Assembly: GCA_036674765.1 (NCBI GenBank)
Contig: JARVKI010000047.1
Coordinates: forward strand, 1-64,000
Length of the DNA stretch: 64,000 nt
Reading direction: 5' to 3'
DNA from: Seiridium cupressi
Lineage: Eukaryota; Ascomycota; Sordariomycetes; Amphisphaeriales; Sporocadaceae
The notes beneath the pieces were generated by a model. It made no database searches, was not told the DNA's origin, and saw nothing but the letters and a program-made list of their open reading frames with translations. Positions 34,970 to 47,648 of the stretch are shown in pieces. The stretch's first letter is position 1. Each line of letters begins with the position of its first letter. The translations under genes and the position numbers were made by a program.

Positions 34970-35850
34970 TTAGCCGTCTGCAACACCCGTTGTAAAATCC
35001 ACCTGTGAAGCAGAGATGACTGTTCTCATAGCTTATCGAAGAAGCTCAAGGCATGTACAACCGTCCTTGGAGCGGACCAGGGCGAAGGAGAAGCTTGCAT
35101 TGCCATCGCCAGACAAATTGTGAACGAAAACAGAACTTACCACCAGCCAGTCCATGCCCTCGCTGACACCACTGCCATCAACAGCCGAACAAGCCATGAT
35201 GCTCCAGTTGCGATCCCTCAGCTCGCCCAACCTAAGAGCCTCTGAGATCTCGCCTGCACCCTTCGCACCGGGCTGATCCTGCTTATTGGCAAATACTAGC
35301 AGCGCAGCATCCTTGAGCTCGTCCTCATTCAACATTGCGCCAAGCTCTTCCGCTGCCGTTTGCAATCGCTCAATATCGGTGCTGTCGACAACGAAGATGA
35401 CCGCTGCCGTATTTGAGTAGTAACACCGCCAGTATGGCCGGATGCTAGTTTGGCCACCCAGATCCCAAACATTGAAGTTGAGGTTCTTGTATGTGACAGA
35501 CTCGACATTGAAGCCAATCGTAGGGATAGTCGTCACCACTTCACCTATCTATTGAATGCGTTAGTCGACTGAAGCTCGCACGACGTGTTGGTCTGCCGGT
35601 TGGTGGCTTCCGGTTGTATGAGGTATGCGAAGGGGACGGGGGGTCGTCATGGCTGGGAATCAGGGCGTGGCGCACCTTCAGTCTGTATAATAATGTGGTC
35701 TTCCCGGCGTTGTCCTATCGTTTGCTCGTTAGCATTCGCCGTGCGAAAGCGCTTTCGCCGCGAGAGTGTACATACGAGGCCTAGGATCAGTATTCTGATC
35801 TCTTTTTTTGACCATAGCAGGCCAGACAGCCACGACATGCTCTGACCCAT
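34970..35850 (-). CDS. ARL1: Arl1, ARF-like small GTPase (3' end tentative)
   Basis: Exons 35850-35776, 35714-35676 and 35548-35141 encode 174 residues with clear Arl1 features: myristoylatable Gly2, GLDNAGKTT P-loop split by intron 1, [13 protein letters not shown] switch [14 protein letters not shown] switch II and NKQD. Arl1 acts at the trans-Golgi, recruiting GRIP-domain golgins. A strong GTAAGT follows DWLV at 35140, so a short last exon is expected. The best candidate is 35002-34970 (after TTCACAG), adding [10 protein letters not shown] for 184 residues, which fits family length but not the usual ending. Reading through the donor instead stops at 35033. Intron 2 splits RLK from IGEVV. 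The gene is divergent from eL39. Confidence 0.88.
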
Positions 35851-36598
35851 CTTGACTGGCGTAAGTGTGTCTCCGTGAATACTTGCAAGTGTCGGGTCGT
35901 CCTGCTCGATAATGTATTCCTGGTCTGGCTAGCGGTCGCCGATGGCCTGAATCCACTCTCGTGATCAAGCTCACAATCAAGCTGCTGGGCCGGGTGCGAG
36001 GTCAGGTAAGCTAATCCAAGAAGTCGCCGAGGTTCAGAGGGCTACGGGATCGTGCGGGAATCGCGGTTCAGGAGAGAAGAGATGATTCTCTGTATATATT
36101 GACGGGAAATATGCAGCTGATTTCGGTATGGCCGTTAAATTTCGCATGAATCTTGAAAGGATCCCTGGATGCTCGAATGAATAACGGACAAGGGTCTCCT
36201 TCTCCTTAGAGGCAGCCTGCCAGACGCCTCTAAAAGCCTTCTGCCACCGTTTTCGAGCAGGGGTTCAAAGGAGAAAGAGCGAGCCAGCCGTGCCAGCTTG
36301 CCTTATCGGCCTTATCTGTCTTTAGAGTGGCTGCTTTGCTCGCTAATCTTGTCAGCTGACGGGCGCTGGCTGGCACCTACCTTCTCAATCGTGGAACTCC
36401 GCTGCTCTGCTGTTCAACTTGGTCAGAGAAGCACGGACCAGCCTTGCTCGGGCTAAGCCCGGGTCATTTCCTTAGCGCAGGTCTTCGATTTGCCCACACA
36501 GAAAATTATCAACCTCGACCCAGCATTCAGGCCCCTCCCTCTTTACTCAAGAAGACATCACCAACAACGTCTCGACATTTGCAGCACAAGCAGTCAAA
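35851..36598. promoter_or_regulatory. Divergent promoter region ARL1 / eL39
   Basis: A 748-bp region between the two start codons. Both genes are housekeeping, so a bidirectional constitutive promoter is plausible. CT-rich sequence lies just upstream of the eL39 start. No individual site is claimed. Confidence 0.4.
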
Positions 36599-37019
36599 AT
36601 GCCGGTATGTCATACCCCAATCATCCTGGTAACCGAAGCGACGATGCACGAATCCCTCCGTTTGAGAAGACGAAATGCGCGGTCGACAAAGCAGTAGTCG
36701 TGTGATGAATTGATGGAGTCGATGGCTAACCGAACTATCTTCACAGAGCCACAAGTCTTTCCGCACCAAGGTCAAGCTGGCCAAGGCCCAGAAGCAGAAC
36801 CGCCCCATTCCCCAATGGATTCGCCTGCGAACTGGTAACACCATCAGGTACGATTAACCTGGACCCGTTTCTCATGGGAGAGCAGTTGAAGATTGCACGT
36901 GGGGATCGCACGTGGATTGACCAACTGTTCACAATGGCGATTGGAGCAGGTGCTGACAGGGTCCAAACAGATACAACGCCAAGAGAAGGCATTGGCGCAA
37001 GACTCGTCTCGGTATCTAG
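36599..37019 (+). CDS. RPL39: Ribosomal protein eL39
   Basis: Exons 36599-36604, 36747-36847 and 36971-37019 give 51 residues, exactly the family length. The protein begins [10 protein letters not shown], is very rich in Lys/Arg, has [15 protein letters not shown] in the middle and ends [11 protein letters not shown], which is diagnostic for eL39 (L39e), a component of the large-subunit exit tunnel. Exon 1 contains only two codons (ATG CCG) before a GTATGT donor, an arrangement typical for intron-rich fungal ribosomal-protein genes. Intron 1 is 142 nt and intron 2 123 nt, long for this window, as is common in ribosomal protein genes. The gene is too short and too split to appear as an ordinary long open frame. 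Confidence 0.96.
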
Positions 37020-38589
37020 ATGCCGAGCGCGACTTTCCCCTTCCCCGCCCAGCGTTCACTCTCACGATCCGGCATCTTGTATGCCCTCACGATACACCAC
37101 CGATTCTCGGCTTGTCACTATGGCGTTGATATGGAAAGGGTAGGAGGAGACAGATGGTCACTCTGGTACGACATGCCACGATGGATCGGAGCAACGACAA
37201 GGGAACGATTGTACTAGGAAGGGGAACATCTTGCCATTGGTTCGTTCGGGGTGTCTTCACAGGGCTCTTTTTCGAGATTTGCATGGTACCGGTCATAGGG
37301 AATGAACAGTTGCAAAAAAGCAATTATTGACACGACTTTCTGGACTTGAGTTTCCGTTTAATGATGTTATGGTCCTATGCTGAACTCCAAACATTGGGGA
37401 TTGAGTTGGCTTGTGCACGTGCGATCGATCGCATTTCTAGGAAATGAGAATTGACCAGCCAGTTTCCCTTTTGACTTGAGGGCTAGGAAGTATTTGGTAG
37501 GAATGGATACTCACAAGACACCCAGAACCCTCCATACACATAAGCTATGCCATGTAATGTCGAACTGACACCGATGTCGCCTCAAACCTCATCCACGAAA
37601 ACGCTACCAATGTCCATTGAGTGCAGTGCAGTGCAGTGCAATGCAGTGGGAAGTTCATGTCGGATAGGACTCATGCTGATATGCAAAAGCAATCATCATA
37701 GTAAGCCCTTGTGCCCTTCTGGAAGACACTTCAGTGGCTCGCTCCTGCGGTTGCCAGATCTTCTGTCAGTCATACCCATGCATCACTCGTCCACATAATT
37801 ACCTACCTATAGATGGACATTGAAGGCTAGCCGATGACATTCCTTGAAATCGATATCTGCATAGGACATATATCAACCTGTGATCAGGACAACTTTTATC
37901 AATGAGGCAGCCTTTATTCGACCACTACCTTTGATTTAGTCCCGGTCTTTTGCCAGACAACGCACGTATGATGACGCCACGGGAAAAGAAGACCACGTCT
38001 TTTTCATACGCTGGGACTGCTGAACCGAACATATCACTGCATACCTGATCTTGTATAGTAGTATTGTCTAGCCAAGAGCGTAGCGCAATTTATACCAGTC
38101 TAGAACGATCAAGTTGGCTTACATGTACGAACAGCAATTGATCAGACATTCTCAGTCAAAGCAGCAAATAAAGCAAAGCTCCAAAGGCTGCAGGCTGCAC
38201 AGTTCCGATAGGTCAAACAAGAGTGGCTTAACAAATCGATTCTCTATTGTGTAGTAGAGGCCCCGGTTCAGTCTAAAAATCATCCTGTATTATGGGCCCG
38301 TACGTGCGAGGAAGCCACTGCAAGGGACGTGTAGTGATGGTCGCAGCCGTGCAAACCCGTGCTAAGATCAGGCTGCCTCTACATGGGTGCAGTGTTTGTC
38401 CTGCCACCCTCCGACGTATCAAAACCGTCCATAAACGACCCAGTCGCAAAGCACAACGCCGAAGACATGCAGACGAAGTATCCACTCGTATCAAACCATC
38501 TAGCAATGCCTACCTGCACGCCAAAGCTCCGGCATCCGGAGACAGACTTCAAGTCATAATGATGGTTGGGTCAACTTCCTTCGAGCCTC
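37020..38589. other. Intergenic, convergent 3' ends
   Basis: About 1.6 kb between eL39 (+) and SKP1 (-). It contains a short pentanucleotide repeat. No gene was supported. Confidence 0.55.
37621..37648. repeat. GTGCA pentanucleotide microsatellite
   Basis: Four exact GTGCA copies followed by a degenerate copy (ATGCA) and GTG. Confidence 0.85.
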
Positions 38590-39281
38590 TTAACGATCCT
38601 CGGCCCACTCGTTCTCGCGGCGGATCTGCTCCTCCTCCTCGGGAGTGAAGTCGTTCGTGATGTTGAACGTCTTGCGGATCTCCTCGGGAGACTTGCCCTT
38701 GATCATATTGGCGACGGTCTTGCAACCAACATCGAGAAGAGGCTTGATGTCGAGATAATTGGATGCCTGACGAGTCAGTTAGCACAATACTTCCCGAAGT
38801 GGGAGGAGCCCAAAACATACGAGAATAATCTCGAAAAGCATCTCTTGGTCAACCTGCATGAATTTCTGATCCCACTCGTCGATGTCGGTGGTCTTCTTGC
38901 GGTTGTCGTTATCCTCCTCGTTGGTAGGCGGGGGGTCGGCCCGGTGGTGCTCGCACCACTCGATCACCTTGCGAAGGACGGGCTCGGTGACCTGTGTGTG
39001 ACGTCAATGAAAGCTCCCGGGTGTTTGCGCAAGACGGCAGCTGAGGTAGAGACTTACGTTGGGGATGGGGATAGTCTGAGTAGCAGCAGTCTCACCCAGG
39101 TCCTCAAGCATGTTCTTGATCAGGAGCGAGCGCTCGGCGACGACCCGGTCTGACGGGTTGTTAGCATGCGCTGCGCAAAATCATGGCAAACGGGCAATGG
39201 AGGCAGCTACATACCAACCTCAATGGTTGCATTGTCGTTAGATTGGAGATGGATCTTGACTTGGGGTTCGGTGGATGCCAT
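38590..39281 (-). CDS. SKP1: Skp1, SCF ubiquitin ligase adaptor
   Basis: Exons 39281-39215, 39149-39058, 38991-38821 and 38766-38590 give 168 residues. The POZ-like N-terminal domain ([10 protein letters not shown], then [19 protein letters not shown]), an acidic-polar insert ([12 protein letters not shown]), then [29 protein letters not shown] and the C-terminal F-box binding helices ending [10 protein letters not shown] are diagnostic of Skp1. It links cullin to F-box proteins for substrate ubiquitylation and also acts at kinetochores. All three introns are short with standard signals (phases 1, 0, 0), and every junction restores a conserved stretch. Long antisense open frames over the gene are shadows. 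Confidence 0.96.
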
Positions 39282-41065
39282 CGTGTTCGTGTGTACTGGT
39301 GGAATTCGGTGAAGTGCTGGATATGCGTGGTCTTAAAATGGCCGCTGTACCTATGTAGTGTATGTAGTCGTCGAAGAATGTTTGTGAAGTAAAGTTGGTC
39401 AAATCGCAGATCGGTGCTCTGGGTGAGATTGTTGGTTAGTTGATTGCGTAGTGGGAAGGCGGCTTGGGTAGGAGTTGTGGTGGGGTCTTTAAATAGGAAT
39501 TGCGGCGGCGGCGCAGCTGCCTGTCAGAGCAGGATCACAGCTGTATGTGGATGGGAATTTAGCGGTCGCTATTGACTCACAGTAAGTGATGCGTTGCTCT
39601 GGACTTTTAGAGCAATTTCTCGCCGGCAGAACCAAGATGAGCGCAAAAATGGACTTGTAAAGTGGTGATTGCGTTGCAGAAAATACGTCCACAGTTGAGG
39701 CGGTTTGGTTTGTTAAATGGGCTTTGTTTCCGTGATTCGATTCAGGCAGTCACGTCAAAGGATAGAATCCTGAGGTCGTTTGCGGCCTGCTGAGTCGTTG
39801 CCGCTCAGCGCAGCCCCACACTTGCTGCCTGAGATAGCTAAGCTCCACGAGCTTAATTGAATCGGATGCCTACCAAAGACCCTGGAAACTCGGCAACAAT
39901 GGCAAGAACGGCACGCCCGAGGCTCAGTAGCTGCTACGGCCTCAGCGGGGTTACGTCGTTTACAATCAAATTTGCATTGTCCCTTCTAGGCCAGGTTAAT
40001 GGTATCACAGCGACTCGGGACTCTCTTTTGTGCCCATTTCTTCGGGGTTTTTTATTTATTCTTTTTTATTCTTTAAAGACCTGACGCCACGAGAGAAGTT
40101 CCTATGCAAAGTAGCAAACCGTCACACCAGAACATTTGCACCGATTACCCAGGATCTATACTGGGTTTGCTGTCATGTATGTATGCCTAGGTAGGTAGAC
40201 AATGATGCACTATTACATAGAGGGCGGTGCAGCCAACATCATAGGATGTACCTTCTAGATTAGCGGGTTCCTTCTGCGCATTACCCAAGAGAAAGTGTAA
40301 AATCTGTGAATGGAAGGCACATGCACCGGAACAATGTAAATTAGCAACATCACCCTGGACTACAAGGTACATGTAAGGCAGATTTCATTCTGTATCCGAA
40401 TCACTACTGAGATTCATTCAGTATGAATATGCAAGTTGTTGTCTCCGATTCAGCTTAGAATCACAGGTTAAAATATGTTCATTCGCCACAATGGAACAAT
40501 GCTACAAATGATGGTGAGAGATACTTGTGATCAAGTGAATAATGATATGGATAGTTTGTCTCAGATGCTGTATCATCTAACCATCAGTACGACTTTTGAT
40601 TCTCAATCACGGAGCCTTGCGCCCAATGCCACCCCGGCATGGCGAGATCCAGACGCAACTGGTCAATGCCAAAACTTTTCTCTTCCCGAATCCCATATTT
40701 ATAAGACAGATCCGCTGCCAGTTCATCCTCCGAACCCTTGCTGAGCCCAGCAATGATGCCCACCACCCTAGCCCATCCATGCATGTGTGTGTTCCGACAT
40801 TAGAATTATAAAAATTATAACTGATCGTGGCCAGTTCAACGGATAAATGTTATCTCTGCGTGGCCGTACCCTGTTTGTCGGACATTGGCACCAGGACTCA
40901 CAGGACTTGGAAAGGAGATGTAGGTATAGAAGCAACGTGTCGAGAAAAGAAGGGTATCATAACACCACCAATCCAACCACCAAACAAAACACACAAAAAT
41001 GATAAGGAATATCCCAACTGAGACGTAAAGCATCACAGCTTCATGCCCTATTCCGGTGTGGAGCT
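39282..41065. other. Intergenic, no supported gene
   Basis: About 1.8 kb upstream of SKP1 and downstream of the DUF4203 gene. AT-rich in places. Open frames at 40475-40784 on both strands are mutually overlapping and unrecognised. Confidence 0.5.
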
Positions 41066-44000
41066 CTACCTCGCAGAGCTCTGTAATCGTCTCATGGCAT
41101 CGCGATGAGCGTCCATGAGTTGCGGGTTGCTCCTCATGCCCTCCTCAAAAACACGGTCATTCCGTTCTTTCTGCAGGCGTTCCATCTCCTTCCTCTGGGT
41201 CTCCTGACCCCGTTGGTTCAGCAGCATGTTCCGGCTTTGGTCTAGGTTTCGCTGGACGTCTGCCGCGCTTAAGCCTTCATTCGTCAGGGTTGCTGCGACC
41301 TGCGAAGGAAGGAAATCCCGGCTTGAACGCCCACCAAAGTTGTTGGTCGGCGGAGTGGCCACATGGATGTCCTTGGCCACCGAGTTGCGGAAGCTTGCAA
41401 GTTGAGCCTCGCGCTCTCGTTGCGACGGGAGCGTCGAGCTGCGTGCGGGCTGGTGAGAATTGAACTTGGACGTCTCAGCCATGGTCTGAGAAAGACCATA
41501 TGGCGTTCCAGTATTGCTCCTCGGCCTCAAACCGCCAGCTGCGCCGCTGGAGAGCACACTGCTCTGACGTATGAGTTGTTTCCGCTGGCTTAGCGGCATA
41601 TCGTCTGCGTCTTCGCCGACAAGTGAGTTGTACGAGGGGTAGTTGCGTATCGATCCAACGTCGCTGGCGGAAGGCTGCGGCGTCAAAATCCTTTGGTCCG
41701 AATTGGTCGGGCCTAGAATGGAAGACTTGTTCCGGAGAAGCATCTCACGTTTACCCAACAAGGTCTGTGGGCTTGCGTACGACACGACTCCAGAGACGGG
41801 CGGGCGTGGACCTGGTTGTAAATAGTCGGTAGACGCTGGCGAAACTTGGCCAGATCCTAATCCGTCTGGGGATGTTGGAGGGTTAGTGTTTAGAACGCCG
41901 GTCTGTTCTTCCGCAATGGTTTCAACGTTGAGGTCTGAGTTTCGCTGCATCGAGCTTCCGGCGCTTCTCTGGAAGCCGCGTGTTGCATGCACAGAAGGCG
42001 GTGTGGATTTTTTGACCGAACTGTTTCTTGCTGTAAGTTCTGCACTAGGCGAAGTCGATATAGTCAAGCCCTTCCCCTTTGCGATTGATACACTGGAGTT
42101 CGAACGTGGAATGGACCCTAACGTTGGCGGTGATTGAGACGCCGATGAAGGCGATCTTGCTGGTGCAGGCGTGGCATTTTCAGCCGTCTGCTTGAGTTCC
42201 TCTAGTTTGACAGGAGCAGCCGTTTCACTATCCTGAGCTGCCTCCTCTTCGGGTATATCTTGGCTTAAGCTTAGCTGCTCCGGCTCTGGGGCTTCTGCTT
42301 GGCTCAAATGTTTCGCCCATTCATTCGTCCGGTAGGTTGATGCTACACGCGAGAGGCCATTTGGGAGATGATCCTTTGTCAGGCTGGGGGGCGTTGACGT
42401 TGTAGATGGATCTGCGGCAGGTGACTTCTTTGGCATAGTCATTTTGGTGTCCGATGCCTGTCCATTCTCTGAAGGACCTGCCAACTGCACACCGTTACTT
42501 ACTGAACTGTTGCGTTTTGAACCCGACCCTGCCGAATCGCCTATCGCCAGAGCGTTGGAAACACCAGTGCCCGCTGTCTCGGCAGTCGAATACGGCCCGG
42601 GCGCAAGGAACTTCGCAGACAAGGGCGATTTCAATGGAGTTTCGGATCTTTCCGACTGACTCGAACCGGCCAGTGAGGCCCTATTGTTGAGCTCCGCGGT
42701 GATTTCCATGGCGAAGCTAGATTCGCCCGTCGCCTTTTCTTCTTCGATGCTCAGCCTGTCGATCGTTGCGGCAACGCTTCCACCATCATAATCGGCATGC
42801 GCTACGGACACGAGATCTTCTTGACTTCCGGTCCAGGCGTGTGACAAGCCGGTGGGCGAAAATTCGCCAGTCTTTCTTTTCGAATGAGACGACTTCATAG
42901 AACCCCTTGATATGCTGCGAAGCAAATGCTCCGATCCTACTGAGAGTCGGTTTCCAAGGGAAGCGCGGGATGCCCTCTTGTTCAGCGTGATTGAACGGTC
43001 ATCGTCGTCAGCAAATGTTGCAAATGATGAGCGATCGTCGTTGTGCTCTTCATCGCCACCCGTCTGCGGAATCTGGAACGGTAGCGGCATGATGTCAGGC
43101 GCGGTAGATCTTGAGAATCTCTGAGAATTGCGGTTTGAAGCGACTGACGCTGGCCTGGCTTCCCCGTCAGCTCCGACAACCCAGATCTTATCTTGAGTTG
43201 CGGGCGTAGGATCGTCCAAGTCGGCGACATTGTCAGTCTTCTCTGCAAGTTGGACAACAATATTGGCCTCTTTGTTCGTATCGGCCAGGTCAATCTCGAC
43301 AAACTCATCAGCGGGCGCTATTTGTGCGTTCAGTGGGCCGCCAGGGGGAAGCTCGTTCATTTCCATGATCTCGTCGCTTTCCCCACTAGCCTGCCTCACA
43401 GTCGTCCGGCTAAAGCGACCCTTCTTCTCATTGACACTTCCAATGCCAGAATCTTTCGAGCTGCTAATAACGCTCCCCCGGGTGTTGCCGCCATATGTTG
43501 CTTCCCATTGCTGTCTTTCTCTCGCGTCATGCTCCTCGATTTGCTGTCCAACGGCGGCCTCCTCGACGTCACGTTGTTGCTGCTCTACGGCTCGGGCCTC
43601 TGCTCGCTTTGCTCGGTGTTCTTCGATGACTCTCCAAAGTTTCAACTGTGAGATTATGCCCACGATGCAGATAATGATGACGAGTGCCATCTCAACCCGC
43701 ATTCCTTTGGTGAGCGGGTATGTGTCGGCACCCAGCGGGAACAAGTTGTCGTTTATTCCCCAGATATAAGCCCAAAACTCCTTGTATCCAGCTCTGCTGA
43801 AGCAGTCTATCCCTAATACCGTAGCCGTCGCACCGGAAAAGGATATCGACCAAATCAAAGCATAGCCTCTCGTATAGCGACTGAAGTAGAGTGCGAAGCC
43901 CACGAGTGTGAAGACCGTGATGAAGATAATCTTGCCAGTGTTGTCAGGCAGCAGACCCCCTTCACGTAATGTGAGAAGCCACATCGAGAGGCAAAAGCCA

Positions 44001-44699
44001 CCAAGTAAGCAGCCTATGCCTTCAGTGATATCTCTGAAGAAGGTGGATCCTCCACCCAGAACAGCGCCGACACAAATACAGGCGACCACATATCCAGCCT
44101 GAACACCATTGGAGATGGGTGGGGTCATCACATACACAATCAGAACTGCTGTACATAGACCTGCCAAGAACGCTGTCGACAGGAAGGTGTGCAACCAGTG
44201 GTTCTTGATCCCAATTAGGGCATAAATGACTCCTGCGATGAGTAGTATCACACCAGCAACTCCCCATCCTGGCGTGAGTTGCGGCTCAATTGGCAGCTCG
44301 CCCTCCTCGATGGTGGCTGTTGCCAACGGTTAGTGGACAAAGATCAGAAGCGGGGTGGTACTCGAGCTTACAGTTGCTGTATGTGCTTGAGCTATTGCTG
44401 AATGTATTTCCATTAAGTGCCGACGGAACAGCAGTTGCTGCTGCTGCTGAAGTTGTGGATATGCTAGAAGCCACTGTGACACTCGTCGAGATGGCCGACG
44501 AAGTCTGAGATTCTCCAGTACTGGCATGTGCAGTTGTCGTCGGTTGGTCTGAGGTTTTGTCTTGTGCTGTTGTAGTAGCTGCCTCGGTTGTTGACGAGGC
44601 ATCATCTCTTCGCAGTAGCTCCAATGATCCAGCTCGTACAATATTCGAGCACAAGACCAGACATAGCGCTGCGTTCACCCATGACCTTCTTAGTAACAT
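41066..44699 (-). CDS. DUF4203 / TM7S3-TM198-like membrane protein with long cytosolic tail
   Basis: Exons 44699-44372 and 44316-41066 join across a 55-nt intron (donor GTAAGC, branch CACTAAC, acceptor CAG, phase 1) into 1192 residues. There is a signal peptide (about 1-23), a Ser/Thr-rich extracellular stretch (24-108), about seven membrane segments (roughly 125-340, with the glycine-rich VGAVLGGGSTFF) matching the DUF4203 family, then about 800 residues of low-complexity Ser/Pro-rich tail with charged coiled-coil stretches just after the last membrane helix (HRAKRAEARAVEQQQRD) and at the C-terminus (RKEMERLQKERNDR). The role of the family in fungi is unknown. The tail is likely phosphorylated and may be a scaffold at the membrane (inference). 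The 3.25-kb second exon is uninterrupted. Confidence 0.88.
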
Positions 44700-47648
44700 C
44701 TTGACTGTTGTCTCCTCAGTACCTTACCGACCCGTGGGCGGCACGTATAGTATCACGAGAACCGAAGTTCACCAGAAACGTCGGGCGGCACAACCTAGGA
44801 AAGTTGTCAAGCTTTCCTACTCTCGACCGGAAAACATTATCCAATAGTTCGTGACTGTCGGTGTAGTCTCCGAGTGTTGATATGGTGCTTCCAAATCTGG
44901 CCGGCAGGTTAATCAACGTACAGGAACCGTTGGCCAGAGAGTAGCCGAACCTTATCATGAGGCTGTATACTAGGTTGCGTCGGGAACTACTGTGGAAGTA
45001 CAACAGGATGTGGAAAGTGGTTTTATGTTCGGCGTTCGTAACAATGAGGTCTGCCAATGACGATAACTGAGGGGAAGAGAAGGAGAGTATAGCCCCAGTT
45101 CTTGTGGCCAAGGAATGGCTGTACGGGTAGAAAGGGAGATCAAACGAACTATAGAGAAGTTGAGATATGATGCATGGACTATTCGACGAGGATGGTGTTT
45201 ATGCGCAACGACGCGGCATGAAACTCGACTACGGGGTCACAAAAAGCCGCGTGTTTGAAGAGAAAAGAAGTCATAGCCCTACCGCAGACAACGTCGAATT
45301 GATCAATCTTCTTCTCAGCCAAGCTGACCTTCACTGCCCTCCGCCTGTCGACCTACCCAGCTAGCCCCCGGTACCTTTCTCGCCAACTGGAGAACGAAAC
45401 CATGCCGTACGATGGCCGGATGACGCAGGAAAGCTCCGAATGGCCACAGCTAACGCCCGTGGGAGATTGGACAGGCATGATCTGAGAGCGGCTGTCGCCA
45501 TGCTAGAAAGAGTAGCAGCAAAAGCAACAGGCTACGTGTTCCCGAACGGGCGACGATTCGACGAAAATGAAGCCCTGGTATGGTTGCATGTGGTGCCTCT
45601 GCAAGGGTTGCCAGCGCCGGCAGCTCGTTCCATGGCTTGTCCGCTCTCCTTAGCCTTGATCCACCCTTGCGACGACCACGCGCTACCATTGGGCCTCGCA
45701 AGTTCCTGGTGCTGTCTCGATTCCGAAGAGTTGACGTGCACTCATGGGTTTGCGGCTAAGTGATGTATTAAGTTTTCCATCCCTATATCTTGTTGACCCG
45801 GGCAATTGATTAGAGTTCGGCTGGAGAAATGGGCAGACATTCTAGCGGTTCAGGACTGCCTACCTACATTACATGTATAGCCTGTTCATTGCTCTGTCCC
45901 CAGGAAGTCATACTTCTGTGCATGTCGTATCATCGTCAGTGTCACGTAAAATGGACCCAACTTCTTCAAGCGGTAAAAAGCAAAGTCGGAGTGAATACTC
46001 CTGCACAACCCTGCGAATTGGTCGAATGCAAACTCGGAAAACAGGGTTTGAGTTTGCATCCGCTACGGGCTGCAGAAGCCTTGGAACAACGAACGCGTCT
46101 CACGGCACTCGACGAATGGGGTAAAGTGGATTGACTGCAATAGCGCCATTCGACTTGAATTTTTCACGAATCAGCTCTCGCAGACTTGCATCTCTGAACG
46201 ACAACTCAGAGCTGCACGGGAACGAGACCGCAAGTTTCAGAAGTGCCTTTGACCAATTGAACCTCTACCATCTGCGGGAAGCAGGTACTGCGGATGTGCT
46301 ATCGATCCGAGGTGATCCTGTTTCCCACATACGGGGGACAGCCGGCAGGCCGAGAACGGTGGTGATGCGATTGTGATGGACCATTCTGCATATGTGACCA
46401 AGCCTCCAATATTGAAAAAAAATACTGAAATGAGAGGGTCCACTCACTTTAACCAAGACCGAACCACCAACTGCCACCATAATCAAGAGCTGATCGAAAA
46501 TGTAGTAGTATCAAGCCGCTAATTATTAGGTCGACTGGCTCGGCGAGCGGCTGCTATACCATGACGTTGCGGCAACCCGTGAGATCGCCCAGGATGAGGA
46601 TCGAAATCATTTCGTGTCGGTCGTACAAACATACGCCTCTTTTCCCTTTGCAGCACCGCATCGGAACATTCGGGGACCGGCATGAGATCCCCATGTTTGC
46701 TGGCCGCATGGGTGGCTTGGGACTTCTGCAGACAGTTGCTATGCCTTACATGACTTTAACTAGGTTGGCTGAGGCTGGTTTCGAAGGCGCAGTGCTCAAA
46801 CCTTATACAGATGCTTACCCACGGCTGCACGTAATGGAACTTCCACTGGTCCTGACATGCTCATGATTCTGTGCTCGAGCCATCTATGGATATGATCAAC
46901 GCCTAGATGTTTAGGTGGTGATCAGAGTTCAGGATGCAATTTCAGGATATGCGCACAGTCGTCTCCTGCCAGCCCTGACAATGCTTGGCAGGTCTTCCCT
47001 GACGCTCTAAGCACCCGATCCCTGCTGGGTTTTCCGAATGCGGAATTGTGATGAGCAAGGGCTGAAGCCGAAAGACCCCACGTGGGCTAACTAAGTGAGA
47101 AGGTTTGAGGAACTGCCATTAAAGCTGCATCGCCACTGTCGCAGAGATGCACTCAAAGCCTGGGATGCCGCATCATAATTGTGCGAGCAATATTGTATTA
47201 CCACAAGATATGGGGGAAAAAGCAAGGCGGTAGTACGAACGGCTTTGGACCCCTAATTTCAGCCTCATGGTACACAAGGACAGCCGAACGTTATTCCATT
47301 GCGAAACAGCGTGGCTATTGCAAACAAAATGACATGTCCCTGGCCATTACCACTTGGATATGCATTACCAATCGTGCGGCGTAGAAAAGGACAAGACCGT
47401 AAATGTGCATGATAATTCTTGACTATGAGTCTTAAAAAAATTCTCAACTCCGCATACCCGCCTCGTTACTTCGCGCTCGAGGGTATTTTTCTCCTTATGC
47501 CATACTCCATAAACCACGTACCCAATCCCAGATGCCGAACCCTCTGGATTACGTAACCTCTTTAATCATGATAGTAACCATTAGTCCGGCCTTCAGGCAC
47601 CAGAAGAAGAAAAACAGTCTTCCAGCATAGTCTAAAGCAACCAAAAGT
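44700..47648. other. Long intergenic stretch, no supported gene
   Basis: About 2.9 kb. The longest open frames (45440-45763 +, 45450-45741 -, 46561-46866 +) have no recognisable domain, signal peptide or splice structure. A lineage-specific gene cannot be excluded. Confidence 0.45.

Noticed and set aside
38566..39153. Plus-strand 195-aa frame over SKP1
   Set aside because: It runs through SKP1 introns and exons in antisense with Leu/Val-rich shadow composition.
45440..46866. Several open frames around 100 aa in the long intergenic region
   Set aside because: No domain, signal peptide, splice support or composition favouring one frame.
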